From: Gammaproteobacteria bacterium | Lineage (GTDB): Bacteria; Pseudomonadota; Gammaproteobacteria; SZUA-152 | Direction: 5' to 3' | NCBI GenBank assembly: GCA_029882975.1 | Contig: JAOUJW010000019.1 | Span: 1 to 64,000 of the forward strand | Length of the DNA stretch: 64,000 nucleotides | In this document: positions 53,172-62,866 of the stretch, in pieces | Layout: every line of letters begins with the position of its first letter | How positions within the stretch are numbered: position 1 is the stretch's first letter | Position numbers and translations under genes: made by a program | Notes under the pieces: generated by a model | Told to the model about the DNA's origin: nothing | The model's database searches: none | The model's input: the letters and a program-made list of their open reading frames with translations, nothing else

Positions 53172-54545
53172 TCAATGGGTGCTTAGCGATGCCGCTACCC
53201 TTGCACCTCCCAGCTCGCTGCGTCCCAGACGCAGTTCGCCGCCGTAGATATGCACAATGTCCTGCACTACGGACAATCCAATCCCATGCCCGTGCACACC
53301 CTGGTCAGCTCGTACACCTCTTTGAATAACTTGTTTGATTTTCCGATCCGGTATTCCTAATCCATCGTCCTCCACAACGATCAGTATACCGTTTTCTGCC
53401 AACGGATTAGTTGTATCAGCTTCTCCCAAGCTAGAAATGCGGATAGCCACTTTGGAGTCACACCACTTAAAAGCATTGTCCAGTAAGTTTCCGGCTACTT
53501 CCATAAGATCGCCTTCATCCCCATGAAATACCGCACCCGAAGTCACTTTCACTTCCGTTATAACTTTTTTGCGGTTGTACACTTTCATCAAACTGTTAAT
53601 AATTTTATGGACAACCACATCGACGTTGACCGGTGCGACTAAAGGTGTTTTCCCTGCTGCGGCCGCCCGTTGCAGTTGGTATTCCGTAATTTGATTCATG
53701 CGATCCAGTTGATCCTGAACCACTTGTTTCAATTCCGGCAAGTCCGTAGTTTTTTCTATTGTGCTTTGTAATACGGCTAGTGGTGTTTTCAAACTGTGTG
53801 CCAAATCACCCAGGGTATGCCGATAACGCTCCAAGTGCTCCTGTTGATGCCCCAACAATGCATTGAGGTTGTCCGTCAACCCCTTAAGATCAACCGGATA
53901 CTCCCTTTGCAACAGCATTTGTCGACCTTGCTCGATAGCGGACAATTCAGCCGCCGCAGACTGCAACGGCGCCAAACCCCATTTGATAATTCCACCTTGC
54001 ACCAAAAGAAACAGTAACCCAACTGCACATAACCAACCCCATAAATTGTATCTGAACGCGCTGATTTTTTTTCTAAACACGGTTAGGTCTTCCGCTACGC
54101 TGTATACATAACGTTGCGGATTCAGACTGTCATCCCAGGCAACCCCATGACTCAACATAGCAAAGGCTTTACCGTTCTGTTGTGATGTTGAGTAGGAAAA
54201 GTATCGCTCATTGCGCTGCAAATCCGCGATAAAACCCAGCTCTCCTGTGGCCAACGAACTGGAACGCCAGACAGGAGTCTTATCGCCCACTTGGCTGATT
54301 TGTGCATACAATTCCGGGCCTGCCAAAAAATATAAAGCTTCCGGCACCGGATCCGGCATATAAACACCCTGTTCTTTGACTTCTGTGGTGGCAATAAGAG
54401 CGTAAATTTGACCCGCCAAGCGGTCTTTTAGCGCTTCTTCAGTGGTTGAATAATAAGCCCGCTCCAAGGTCAAACCCACGAGCCCGAAAAAACTGATCAA
54501 TACAATACTTGCTACAATCAGTACCCGAGCAGTTAAAGAGGGCAT
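53172..54545 (-). CDS. PhoQ-like membrane sensor histidine kinase
   Basis: A 457-residue kinase with helix 1 (about 8-28), a periplasmic sensor region (about 30-160), helix 2 (about 165-188) and a HAMP-like linker. HisKA carries the His in LGDLAHSLKTPLAVLQ (about 250), and HATPase has NLLDNAFKWC, EDDGLGIPD and HGIGLSVVQ. The layout and the LAHSLKTPLA motif match the PhoQ/OmpR-partner group. The sensor region is not clearly acidic like E. coli PhoQ, so the signal is unknown. It follows its regulator gene directly. Confidence 0.9.
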   Translation of the reverse strand: MPSLTARVLIVASIVLISFFGLVGLTLERAYYSTTEEALKDRLAGQIYALIATTEVKEQGVYMPDPVPEALYFLAGPELYAQISQVGDKTPVWRSSSLATGELGFIADLQRNERYFSYSTSQQNGKAFAMLSHGVAWDDSLNPQRYVYSVAEDLTVFRKKISAFRYNLWGWLCAVGLLFLLVQGGIIKWGLAPLQSAAAELSAIEQGRQMLLQREYPVDLKGLTDNLNALLGHQQEHLERYRHTLGDLAHSLKTPLAVLQSTIEKTTDLPELKQVVQDQLDRMNQITEYQLQRAAAAGKTPLVAPVNVDVVVHKIINSLMKVYNRKKVITEVKVTSGAVFHGDEGDLMEVAGNLLDNAFKWCDSKVAIRISSLGEADTTNPLAENGILIVVEDDGLGIPDRKIKQVIQRGVRADQGVHGHGIGLSVVQDIVHIYGGELRLGRSELGGARVAASLSTH

Positions 54546-54546
54546 G

Positions 54547-55242
54547 TCAACCTTCTTGTCGATTGGTTGAGGGTGCTAAGGCAAAACGGTATCCGCGTCC
54601 TCGCAAAGTCTCGATGGGGTTGTATTTATCCTCCGGATCCAATTTACGTCGCAGCCTTCCAACAAACACCTCAATAACATTGCTGTCCCGGTCAAAATCC
54701 TGGTCGTAAATATGCTCGGTTAATTGCAGCTTTGAAACGACTTGCCCTGCATTTAACATTAAATATTCCAGAACGCGGTACTCGTACGCCGTTAGCTCCA
54801 ATTCATTGGAATCAACAGATACCTGTTGTGTAGACGAATTCAAAGTCACCGGACCACAAGTAATGACGGAATGAGACCACCCGGCTGAACGGCGCAACAA
54901 GGCTTTGAGCCGAGCTAACAATTCTTCTATGTGAAAGGGTTTAACCATGTAATCGTCACCACCGGCTTCCAAACCTTCCACTTTATCCTGCCAACGATTT
55001 CGCGCTGTTAATATCAGGACAGGAAAATTTTTCCCTGCGGTCCGCAATTTGGTGATCAAATCAATACCGGATAAATTAGGCAAACCCAAGTCGATTATGG
55101 CAACGTCTATAGGATACTCCGATCCCAGATAGAAGCCCTCTTCTCCATCCTTAGCCCGATCCACCGCATAGCCCGCATCTTCCAAATTGGACACTAACTG
55201 CTCGAGTAAGGGAATTTCGTCTTCAACAACCAATACACGCAT
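54547..55242 (-). CDS. OmpR/PhoP-family response regulator
   Basis: A 231-residue regulator. The receiver (1-118) has VVEDE, phospho-acceptor Asp in VAIIDLGLP, Thr in LTAR and Lys in VKPFH. The winged-helix DNA-binding domain (about 125-225) has LTAYEYRVLEYL, SNVIEVFVGRLRRKL and the terminal TLRGRGYRF. It is followed after one base by the sensor kinase. Similarity in style to PhoP/QseB types; regulon unknown. Confidence 0.93.
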   Translation of the reverse strand: MRVLVVEDEIPLLEQLVSNLEDAGYAVDRAKDGEEGFYLGSEYPIDVAIIDLGLPNLSGIDLITKLRTAGKNFPVLILTARNRWQDKVEGLEAGGDDYMVKPFHIEELLARLKALLRRSAGWSHSVITCGPVTLNSSTQQVSVDSNELELTAYEYRVLEYLMLNAGQVVSKLQLTEHIYDQDFDRDSNVIEVFVGRLRRKLDPEDKYNPIETLRGRGYRFALAPSTNRQEG

Positions 55243-55321
55243 GCCATATCCTTCTTGTGATTTGGGAAATTATACTAAAAACTGAGGCCGTTGTTCTTGT
55301 AATATGGTCATTCAACCCGGC

Positions 55322-55354
55322 AAATAAAAAGCCGTATCACGTGAGTGATACGGC
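55322..55354 (-). terminator. Rho-independent terminator after cytochrome c gene
   Basis: A 10-bp perfect stem (GCCGTATCAC / GTGATACGGC) with a four-base loop at 55331-55354. On the minus strand it is followed by TTTTTATTTG, a good U-tract, about 35 bases downstream of the cytochrome c stop. Confidence 0.85.
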
Positions 55355-55387
55355 CTGGATTCTCACGAAGAATCGAATACCTTAAAA

Positions 55388-55690
55388 TTAAAGGCCGAGG
55401 ACGAAATCCACTAATTTTTCGATATTTTCGTCAGATACTCGGGGAGAGTAAGGAGGCATGGGTGTAGGACCCCAGTTTCCTTTACCGCCGGTTTTAACTT
55501 TTTTCAAAAGCTCACCTTTAGCGCCCGCGTTGCCTTTGTATTTAGCCGCAACGTCTTTCCAAGCGGGACCAACAATTTTCTTATCTACACTGTGGCAAGC
55601 CAAACAACCACTTTTCTTAGCCAGATCCAAGTCCGCGGCAGCTATTCCGGAAAAGAACATCGCAGCCAGACCAATAACGAAAACTCGCAT
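55388..55690 (-). CDS. Small class I cytochrome c (c551/c5-like)
   Basis: A 100-residue periplasmic electron carrier. It has a Sec signal peptide (about 1-19, RVFVIGLAAMFFSGIAAA), the heme attachment motif CLACH, and an axial Met in PTPMPPYSP near residue 78. ATG at 55690 has GGAGG six bases upstream; an ATG two codons earlier overlaps the ribosome site. It is monocistronic with its own terminator. Redox partners cannot be named. Confidence 0.93.
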   Translation of the reverse strand: MRVFVIGLAAMFFSGIAAADLDLAKKSGCLACHSVDKKIVGPAWKDVAAKYKGNAGAKGELLKKVKTGGKGNWGPTPMPPYSPRVSDENIEKLVDFVLGL

Positions 55691-55855
55691 CGCCATCCTC
55701 CAAAATTACAAAAATTAATATTTGATTAAAATCAGAGCGAACTGTATCGCAGTTAGACTGAATACAAACTGAACAAAATGATCAAGAAGTAACCCGATCG
55801 TATGAGTCGGATTAGCGAGCAGATTAGATTTTTTATTGAATTACAATAGCTTGCT

Positions 55856-55877
55856 GTAGGGATTATGCAATCCCTAC
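55856..55877 (-). terminator. Hairpin after bactofilin gene
   Basis: Perfect 9-bp inverted repeat (GTAGGGATT / AATCCCTAC) with a four-base loop, 14 bases after the bactofilin stop. It lacks a clear U-tract on the minus strand, so termination is probable but not certain. Confidence 0.5.
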
Positions 55878-55891
55878 AATTTGTGAATTTT

Positions 55892-56308
55892 TCAGCTATC
55901 GCGCTTGTCTTTAAAGCGTTTCACATCCATTTCCCGGCCCATATGTACCACGCCTTCATGAACAGCGCCTTCGGCAATGGCCAAATATTGACTGCGAATG
56001 GTTCCAACCACGTGGGCAGTAGAAATTATTTCCATTTTTTCTCTGGCGACCACGTCACCTTCCACTTTTCCGGCAATTAGAATGTGATCGGCGATAACAT
56101 TCCCCTGCCAATGGCCGGATTCGCCCACCACCAAGGTGCCCTCTATGTCACAGTCGCCCCTAACATGGCCTAGGATTAAATAGTGGCCACGACCACCGAT
56201 GTTGCCTGAAAATTCGGCTTCTGCACCAAATGTAGTGGTAAATCCATCGGCTTTATCAAGCGTCCGGCGCCCTTTTGACTGCCCCAAATTAAGTGCTAAC
56301 TCTTTCAT
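55892..56308 (-). CDS. Bactofilin family cytoskeletal protein
   Basis: A 138-residue polymer-forming protein. A short disordered N-terminus is followed by a right-handed beta-helix domain (about 30-125) with regular hydrophobic/Gly spacing: [25 protein letters not shown], then [17 protein letters not shown]. Bactofilins form filaments on the inner membrane and act in shape, polarity or motility. ATG at 56308 overlaps the fabB stop (ATGA). The tail [11 protein letters not shown] is charged. Confidence 0.88.
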   Translation of the reverse strand: MKELALNLGQSKGRRTLDKADGFTTTFGAEAEFSGNIGGRGHYLILGHVRGDCDIEGTLVVGESGHWQGNVIADHILIAGKVEGDVVAREKMEIISTAHVVGTIRSQYLAIAEGAVHEGVVHMGREMDVKRFKDKRDS

Positions 56309-57525
56309 TCTGGCGAATACCTTTGAAACACCAAACTGCAATTCGTACCGCCAAATCCAAAACTATTGGAAAGTACCGTTTGCAGATTTGCATTATCGAT
56401 TCGTTTCACGGCTATTGGCATATTCTGTGCTTGTTCATCCAGTACATTTATGTGAGCGGATTCACAAATAAAGTCCTTTTCCAACATCAGTAACGAATAA
56501 ATTGCTTCGTTTACGCCTGCCGCACCTAACGCATGCCCGGTCAATGATTTGGTGGAACTGATTTTCGGGATAGCGTCCCCAAACACTTCGGCAACTGCCT
56601 GCAATTCTTTAACGTCACCGATGGGTGTGCTGGTCCCGTGGGCATTAATATAATCGATAGGTGCATCTACATTCTGCAGCGCTTGCCTCATACAACGTAT
56701 AGCCCCTTCTCCAGAAGGTTGTACCATGTCATAACCGTCGCAGGTAGCACCATACCCTACAACTTCCGCATATATTTTCGCACCGCGTTTTCTGGCGTGT
56801 TCCAATTCTTCCAATACCAGAACGCCTCCACCGCCGGAAATGACAAACCCGTCGCGGTCTGCATCAAATGCCCGTGAAGCCACACTGGGATTGTCGTTGT
56901 ATTTGGAAGACAAGGCTCCCATGGCGTCAAACAACACTGTCAGACTCCAATGTACTTCTTCACCACCACCGGCAAAAATGATGTCCTGTTTTCCCATTTG
57001 AATCAGTTCATAACCATTGCCAATACAATGGGCACTGGTGGAACAGGCCGAACTGATGGAATAAGACACACCTTTGATTTTAAATGCCGTGCCCAAACAC
57101 GCTGAGGTGGTACTGCCCATGGTACGTGGAACCATAAAGGGACCCACTTTACGCACACCTTTGGAGCGAAGAATATCGGCAGCTAAAACGGTATTTTCTG
57201 TGGAAGCACCACCGGAACCCACCACCAAGCCAGTGCGTTCATTAGAGACATGCTGAGTTTCCAGGCCGGCATCTTCAATGGCTTCTTGCATTGCCAAATA
57301 ATTATATGCTGCCGCATCCCCCATAAAACGCAACAATTTTCGATCGATTAGTTCCGCAGTATTTAATTCGATTTTTCCGTGTACATGACTGCGAAACCCT
57401 AATTCTGCATATTCTTCACTGTGTGAAATGCCGGATCGCGTGTGATATAAAGAATCCGCGACCTCATTTTTATTATTGCCTATGCTGGAGACAACCCCCA
57501 TGCCGGTAATTACAACGCGTTTCAA
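56305..57525 (-). CDS. fabB: 3-oxoacyl-ACP synthase I
   Basis: FabB elongates unsaturated fatty acyl-ACP in type II fatty acid synthesis. The 406 residues carry the catalytic Cys in [10 protein letters not shown] (about 163), His in [11 protein letters not shown] and His in [12 protein letters not shown], with the start [14 protein letters not shown]. It follows fabA after 12 bases; the fabA-fabB pair is the standard gammaproteobacterial unsaturated fatty acid operon. Confidence 0.96.
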   Translation of the reverse strand: MKRVVITGMGVVSSIGNNKNEVADSLYHTRSGISHSEEYAELGFRSHVHGKIELNTAELIDRKLLRFMGDAAAYNYLAMQEAIEDAGLETQHVSNERTGLVVGSGGASTENTVLAADILRSKGVRKVGPFMVPRTMGSTTSACLGTAFKIKGVSYSISSACSTSAHCIGNGYELIQMGKQDIIFAGGGEEVHWSLTVLFDAMGALSSKYNDNPSVASRAFDADRDGFVISGGGGVLVLEELEHARKRGAKIYAEVVGYGATCDGYDMVQPSGEGAIRCMRQALQNVDAPIDYINAHGTSTPIGDVKELQAVAEVFGDAIPKISSTKSLTGHALGAAGVNEAIYSLLMLEKDFICESAHINVLDEQAQNMPIAVKRIDNANLQTVLSNSFGFGGTNCSLVFQRYSPE

Positions 57526-57537
57526 TTGACTTTCCTT

Positions 57538-58053
57538 CTAAAATGCATCCGTTGATGTGAACAACCCAACCCGTAAATCCGTAGCGGCATATATTGGGTC
57601 ACCATCCACTTCCATGACAGCGTCAGCGATCCCCATCACCAAACGCCGCATGATTACCCGCTTAATATCGATTCGATAGGTAATCAACTTATTTTTTGGC
57701 GTCACCTGCCCGGTAAATTTCACCTCGCCTGACCCTAAAGCCCGTCCCCGGCCTTCGCCTCCCAGCCACCCCAGGTAAAAACCCACCAATTGCCACATGG
57801 CGTCCACACCTAAACAACCGGGCATCACTGGATCACCTTGGAAATGGCACTCGAAAAACCAAAGATTCGGGTTTATATCCAATTCAGCTATGATCTGACC
57901 CTTGTTATATGCACCGCCGGTCTCATTAATACTGACGATACGGTCCAGCATTAGCATCGGAGGAGAAGGTAGTTGAGCGTTCCCCACCCCAAACAACTCT
58001 CCCCTGGCACAGCTTAATAACTCTTCGTAACTATAACTGTCTTTTTTCGGCAT
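57538..58053 (-). CDS. fabA: 3-hydroxydecanoyl-ACP dehydratase/isomerase
   Basis: FabA dehydrates 3-hydroxydecanoyl-ACP and isomerises the product to the cis-3 form, committing chains to unsaturated fatty acids. The 171-residue hot-dog enzyme has the active-site His in [11 protein letters not shown] and the conserved [11 protein letters not shown] helix. Length and the [15 protein letters not shown] start are typical. The promoter should lie in 58054-58216; no FabR or FadR site was recognised by eye. Confidence 0.96.
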   Translation of the reverse strand: MPKKDSYSYEELLSCARGELFGVGNAQLPSPPMLMLDRIVSINETGGAYNKGQIIAELDINPNLWFFECHFQGDPVMPGCLGVDAMWQLVGFYLGWLGGEGRGRALGSGEVKFTGQVTPKNKLITYRIDIKRVIMRRLVMGIADAVMEVDGDPIYAATDLRVGLFTSTDAF

Positions 58054-58216
58054 TATCTATAACACATTGTTAATTTTAATTTTTTCAGATTGTATTTAGC
58101 AATCCACCGGCGCATGAGAGACATGCGCGAGCTGGCTACAGTACCATAATAGGAATGGAATAACACCCCAGAGCCGCCTGAGGCGGGATTCTACCACTTT
58201 TTCTGCAATTTCTCGA

Positions 58217-58753
58217 TTAATGAGAAGTGCCAGAGGGAGGCTGACTGTCGATGTCAGCAGGATCGGATCCCAAGCTTACCTCTTCCCCATCCCAAAACTT
58301 GTCGCCATCCGTATCCACAGCCACAGGATTGGTAAAATATTTTTTGACTTCTTCTGCATCACTTAATCCGTCGAAATCCGTGTCAATGAGCTGAGGATGC
58401 GTTCCTAAATGTATTTCCTCCTCATTACTAAGACCATCACCGTCCAAATCCTGGGAGACAGGAATGCTTTCCGGATCGGTAGGGTCTTTACCGTGACGTA
58501 CTTCCACTCCATCGAAATAACCATCAGCATCCGTATCGCGCGCCAAGGGATTGGTTAAATATTCAACAATCTCCAGACCATCGGCCAAACCATCAGTATC
58601 CGTATCTATCCGTTGGGAATCGGTATGATGGATTCGGGCTTCATCAACATCACTGATGCCGTCTCCATCGCTGTCCACGGGTTGCACCGAAGCGCAATCC
58701 ACCAGCAATAGCAGCATAGCTACGATGAGACAGGCATGCCTCTTGCGGCTCAT
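58217..58753 (-). CDS. Exported protein with TSP3-type calcium-binding repeats
   Basis: A 178-residue protein with a signal peptide (basic MSRKRH, hydrophobic to about 18). Nearly the whole mature part is thrombospondin type 3-like Asp-rich repeats (DSDGDGISDVDE, DTDTDGLADGLE, DTDADGYFDGVE, DLDGDGLSNEEE, DTDFDGLSDAEE, DTDGDKFWDGEE). Such repeats bind calcium and occur in surface and OmpA-linked proteins. A Cys at residue 20 follows LVD; Asp at the -1 position is unusual for a lipobox, so lipidation is doubtful. It lies between fabA and relA, start 31 bases from the relA stop. Confidence 0.85.
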   Translation of the reverse strand: MSRKRHACLIVAMLLLLVDCASVQPVDSDGDGISDVDEARIHHTDSQRIDTDTDGLADGLEIVEYLTNPLARDTDADGYFDGVEVRHGKDPTDPESIPVSQDLDGDGLSNEEEIHLGTHPQLIDTDFDGLSDAEEVKKYFTNPVAVDTDGDKFWDGEEVSLGSDPADIDSQPPSGTSH

Positions 58754-58783
58754 GGTTGTAACACCGAAAATTCCTGCTCAGCT

Positions 58784-60991
58784 CTAGGACACACTACGAC
58801 TGACTTCCAGTACATTGGGTAGATGTTCAATCTTGGTAAATACAGTACTGAGTTGTTCCACGTCACTGACCTCCGCTGTAAATTTCATGTAGGCCAGATG
58901 AGACTTTTTGTCGGTATGGGTATTCATTGACATCACATTTAAAGACGCATTCATTACGATGGACGTAATGTCGTGGAGCAAACCCGGCCGATCATAAGCA
59001 CGTATCACCACGTCCACCAGGTACACACTATCGCTGGAACTACCCCAACTCACTTCGATAATGCGCTCTTTTTCTAATGATCGCAGCCGCAGTAAATTGC
59101 GACATTCGCTGCGATGGACTGTGACTCCCTGGCCTCTCGTGATGTAACCGCAAATGGCATCAAAGGGTACAGGTTTACAACAATTAGCCATCTTAGTAAG
59201 CAAATCCCCGACACCCATGATTTTAATATCACTTTGAGAGCCCGATTTGGATTTACGCTGCGGAAAATGGTGTGTCTGTTTTTGGAAGGGAGGAATACTT
59301 TCCTTCAGACTGTGTATAACCGTCGCCATGGTGACATCACCACGTCCTATCGCGGCATACAAATCATCTCGTTTGTTCAGTTTAAACCGTTGCAGCAACT
59401 TGTCGGTATCGGGAGCATGAATCGCCAGTCGATGCAGTTCTTTTTCAAACAGTAATTTACCCTCTTCCAGATTCTTGGAAAAATCCTGCTGTTTAAACCA
59501 ACTTCTAATCTTGGCACGGGTCCTGGAACTGTTGACATAACCCAGATGTGGATTGAGCCAATCACGACTGGGCTTACTATGAGGAGAGGTAAGTATTTCC
59601 ACTTGCTGGCCGTTTTGCAATTCCTGAGATATGGTAACAATTTTACCGTCCACTTTAGCACCACAATAATGATGCCCAACATCCGTATGTATGTGGTATG
59701 CAAAATCCAATGCAGTGGCGCCGCGAGGCAGATCCACAACTTTGCCTTTGGGCGTTAAAACGTATACCCTATCTTCAAATACTACCGCCTTGAAATCATC
59801 AATAAAGTCGGCTTCATCCGCTCCATCGTGATCCTCGTTTAACTCCAATAACTGTCTTAACCAAGCAATTTTCTCGTGATACTTAGCATCCTGACGGCCA
59901 CCTTCCTTGTAACCCCAATGAGCTGCCACTCCGTATTCACAGTGTTGGTGCATATCGTAAGTTCGAATCTGTATTTCCAAAGTTTTATTGTCCGGCCCAA
60001 TGACCGCTGTATGTAGCGATTGATACTCATTATCCTTGGGTGTCGCGATATAATCATCAAATTCACTTTTAATGGGACGCCAAATACTATGTACAATACC
60101 CAGTACTCCATAACAATCCGCTACAGAGTTAACCATCACCCGGGTGGCCCTGACATCAAAAAGATTTTCGAAATGCACCCCTTTGCGATGCATTTTTTTC
60201 CAAATGCTGTATATGTGTTTGGGCCTGCCGGTCACTTCTGCTTTGATGCCGGCAGAAACCAGCTCCTTGCGCAAAATATCAGTCACCTTGGCGATATAGG
60301 CTTCTCGATCCACCCGACGTTCCGCCAACATAGTAGCTACTTTCTGGTAAGCGCCTTCGTCCAGATAGCGAAAGCTCAGATCCTCCAGCTCCCACTTAAT
60401 TTGCCATACACCCAATCGACTGGCCAGAGGCGCAAAAATATCCTGAGTTTCCTTCGCCAGGTGCACCCGCACCGGTTCGGCCACTAATTTTAAATTGCGC
60501 ATAATATGTAAACGTTCGGCCAACTTAATCAGGACGACCCGAACATCTTCTGCCAATGCCAACAGCAGTTTGCGTACACTCTCCAATTGGCGCTTGTCAT
60601 GGGATCTATCACTGGAGTGCAAATCATAGGCATCAACGATACGCATTTTGTCGATGCCACTCACCAGCCCCGCAACGTTATCGCCATACCGGGCTTGTAT
60701 CTCTTCCAAGCTAATGGCAGAAACGTTCAATAATGCGTACAACAAAGTAGCCAGCTTGGTATCCCGGTCCATATGGATATGAGCCAGTATTTCCGTCACC
60801 ATCAATCCGCGTAACAGTTCAGATTCGCCAAACAAGTGTTGTTGATGTTCTACTATTCCTTCCATAAGGGCGTAGACCTGAGTATAAAGAGCCGCCTCCT
60901 TGGTATCACCACCAGGATTAACGGTATTTAGCCAGGAAGGAAAATCGAATTGATCTAAAGATCCGGATTTTTTTGAAGAATGGCTGACCAA
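58784..60991 (-). CDS. relA: GTP pyrophosphokinase RelA
   Basis: RelA makes (p)ppGpp on stalled ribosomes. The 735 residues contain a degenerate HD hydrolase domain (about 60-200, no intact HD pair, as in RelA), the synthetase domain (about 235-380), TGS (about 405-465, RVYVLTPKGKVVDLPRGATALDFAY), a zinc-finger/conserved Cys segment (KMANCCKP) and a C-terminal ACT domain (about 655-735). In the synthetase signature the usual GYQSLH reads EYQSLH (about residue 325). The start is TTG at 60991 with AAGGA eight bases upstream. Assigned RelA, not SpoT, because the hydrolase residues are missing. Confidence 0.95.
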   Translation of the reverse strand: MVSHSSKKSGSLDQFDFPSWLNTVNPGGDTKEAALYTQVYALMEGIVEHQQHLFGESELLRGLMVTEILAHIHMDRDTKLATLLYALLNVSAISLEEIQARYGDNVAGLVSGIDKMRIVDAYDLHSSDRSHDKRQLESVRKLLLALAEDVRVVLIKLAERLHIMRNLKLVAEPVRVHLAKETQDIFAPLASRLGVWQIKWELEDLSFRYLDEGAYQKVATMLAERRVDREAYIAKVTDILRKELVSAGIKAEVTGRPKHIYSIWKKMHRKGVHFENLFDVRATRVMVNSVADCYGVLGIVHSIWRPIKSEFDDYIATPKDNEYQSLHTAVIGPDNKTLEIQIRTYDMHQHCEYGVAAHWGYKEGGRQDAKYHEKIAWLRQLLELNEDHDGADEADFIDDFKAVVFEDRVYVLTPKGKVVDLPRGATALDFAYHIHTDVGHHYCGAKVDGKIVTISQELQNGQQVEILTSPHSKPSRDWLNPHLGYVNSSRTRAKIRSWFKQQDFSKNLEEGKLLFEKELHRLAIHAPDTDKLLQRFKLNKRDDLYAAIGRGDVTMATVIHSLKESIPPFQKQTHHFPQRKSKSGSQSDIKIMGVGDLLTKMANCCKPVPFDAICGYITRGQGVTVHRSECRNLLRLRSLEKERIIEVSWGSSSDSVYLVDVVIRAYDRPGLLHDITSIVMNASLNVMSMNTHTDKKSHLAYMKFTAEVSDVEQLSTVFTKIEHLPNVLEVSRSVS

Positions 60992-61023
60992 TAAAGTGGT
61001 CCTTATCCAGGATTAGGTATTAA

Positions 61024-61668
61024 CTACCATCCGTGTGGAAGTTTTTCATTGATCGTTATGGTTTTGTTTTCGATAGTTATATAACCACCAATACTCAGAT
61101 CCTTTAGGATTCGACTCACCATTTCACGCGACGCTCCAACCATGCTGGCAATGTCTCTCTGAGTTAATTTTTGAGTGATGACCTGCACGCCATCGTGCGT
61201 TTCCGACATATCCAAGAGAGTTCGTGCGACCCTGCCGTAAACATCCATCAAAGCCAAGCTTTTCACGTTGTCGGTAAGGTTGCGTAAGCGCGCTGACAAC
61301 CCTTTAATCACTTCCAGCGCAATACCTGGATTGGTTTTTAAACAGTCCTCAAATGCCGTTTTGGATAATACCGCCAATTTGCTGTCTTCCTGTGTCATTA
61401 CGGAGGCAGACCGAGGAGACTCGTCCAGCAAGGCTAATTCGCCAAAATAATCGCCATCTTTGAGAATATTGATAATGATTTCCTTACCCTCATCATCGCT
61501 CAAATATACTTTTACTTTTCCGCTTAAAACGACATACATGGAATCAGAATCATCACCTTCAGATATGATGATGGTATTTCTGGGAAAACTTCGGATGGTT
61601 GCAAGCTCAGCGATCGCGTTACGATCAGCCTCAGGTAAACCTGAAAACAGAGATACATTACTCAACAT
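61024..61668 (-). CDS. Crp/Fnr family transcriptional regulator
   Basis: A 214-residue regulator with a cyclic nucleotide-binding domain (about 5-125, DYFGELALLDESPRSASV) and a Crp-type HTH (about 150-210, LTQRDIASMVGASREMVSRIL). There are no N-terminal Cys residues of the Fnr iron-sulfur type. The phosphate cassette GELALLDESPRSASV resembles cAMP-type CRP (GELAL..RSA..), so cAMP or c-di-GMP binding is possible. ATG at 61668 has GGAGG eight bases upstream; an earlier ATG overlaps that site. Monocistronic by spacing. Confidence 0.9.
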   Translation of the reverse strand: MLSNVSLFSGLPEADRNAIAELATIRSFPRNTIIISEGDDSDSMYVVLSGKVKVYLSDDEGKEIIINILKDGDYFGELALLDESPRSASVMTQEDSKLAVLSKTAFEDCLKTNPGIALEVIKGLSARLRNLTDNVKSLALMDVYGRVARTLLDMSETHDGVQVITQKLTQRDIASMVGASREMVSRILKDLSIGGYITIENKTITINEKLPHGW

Positions 61669-61858
61669 TCCGCCACCCTCCATGCATTAACCTCTTCAGT
61701 CGTTGCCATTTGCCGTCTACCGTTACAATCCATAAGACCAAAAACCATCGGCTATTATAGAGGAATCTATTTTGCAATAGGAAATAAAATTGAAATAATT
61801 TTTCTAATCTGTTATTTGGATATTACACGTCGACGTTATCGTCTAACTATATAATCGA

Positions 61859-62866
61859 TCAAGCCGGCTCTAAACACAAATCTGAAATAATGTGACGATT
61901 TCTGCCGCTATTTTTTGCTTGGTATAAAGCCCGATCCGCCATCTCAATTAAATCATCCGGAGACGCCAGCTCACTGGCAACCCGGCAGGCAATCCCCATG
62001 CTGATCGTGACACAGTCCGACACCGGTGAAAATTCGTGAGGAATACGCATTTCATTTACCACTTTCTGTAGCTGAGTTGCAATTTTTGTTGCCCCATCTA
62101 TGTCTGTGTTGGGTAATACTACAGAAAACTCTTCCCCCCCATAACGCGCCACCAAATCAGCAGGCCGATGTACCGCCTGTTGCAAACATTTGGCAACACG
62201 GCAAATGCAATCATCACCCCGTAAATGGCCATAGTTGTCGTTATAGTTTTTGAAATAGTCGATATCAATCAGCAACAATGAAATGGGATTTTTTTCCCGA
62301 AAAGAGCGTAAACACTCTTTGCGGATAAAGGTATCAAATCGTCGGCGGTTCGCAATGCCGGTTAAACCATCCTGGCAGGTTAACTTTTGCAATTCCGCAT
62401 TACTGATTTCCAGTTGTTTTTGCAAATGTCCCAGCTCTTCAAAAGCCGCATCTCTTTCGCATTGAATCAGGTAATTCTTAGTATGAGCTCTTATCCGGGC
62501 AATCAGCTCGATTTTATCCGGTAGTTTTACCAAATAGTCACTGGCACCCCGCTCGAAGGCCAAACTTTTATCGTGCGGATCTTCCTTGGTGGAGAGAATA
62601 ATGACGGGCACGTTTTCCAATTGTTCGATCTGACGGTATTTTCGAATCAAGGCATAACCATCGTCACCCGGCATGATCAAATCTTGTAGAATGATGGTCG
62701 GTCTGACCGAGATGGCCGTTTGAATGGCTTTTGAGGAATCGCTACAGGAATGAAAGATGATGTCTTTTTCATTTACCAGCATGCGCCGAATCGCTTCGAC
62801 TACCATGGGCTGGTCATCTACTAACAGGACTACAGAAATTTTATCTGTCGTTGACTTCACTATCAT
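61859..62866 (-). CDS. wspR: WspR-like receiver-GGDEF diguanylate cyclase
   Basis: A 335-residue response regulator that makes c-di-GMP. The receiver (about 10-130) has LVDDQ, phospho-acceptor Asp in IILQDLIMPG and Lys in LVKLPD. A helical linker (about 135-165) is followed by the GGDEF domain (about 170-330) with the active site GGEEF. An inhibitory-site RxxD motif (RPAD) lies five residues upstream. It closely matches Pseudomonas WspR across both domains (DDQxMxxEAxRR, KLPDxIELxARIR). ATG at 62866 is chosen; the open frame extends to a TTG. The WspE-like gene lies 270 bases upstream. Confidence 0.9.
   Translation of the reverse strand: MIVKSTTDKISVVLLVDDQPMVVEAIRRMLVNEKDIIFHSCSDSSKAIQTAISVRPTIILQDLIMPGDDGYALIRKYRQIEQLENVPVIILSTKEDPHDKSLAFERGASDYLVKLPDKIELIARIRAHTKNYLIQCERDAAFEELGHLQKQLEISNAELQKLTCQDGLTGIANRRRFDTFIRKECLRSFREKNPISLLLIDIDYFKNYNDNYGHLRGDDCICRVAKCLQQAVHRPADLVARYGGEEFSVVLPNTDIDGATKIATQLQKVVNEMRIPHEFSPVSDCVTISMGIACRVASELASPDDLIEMADRALYQAKNSGRNRHIISDLCLEPA

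Noticed and set aside
58171-58190. Small GC-rich inverted repeat (CCGCC-TGA-GGCGG) as terminator
   Set aside because: The stem is only five bases and no U-tract follows on the relevant strand.
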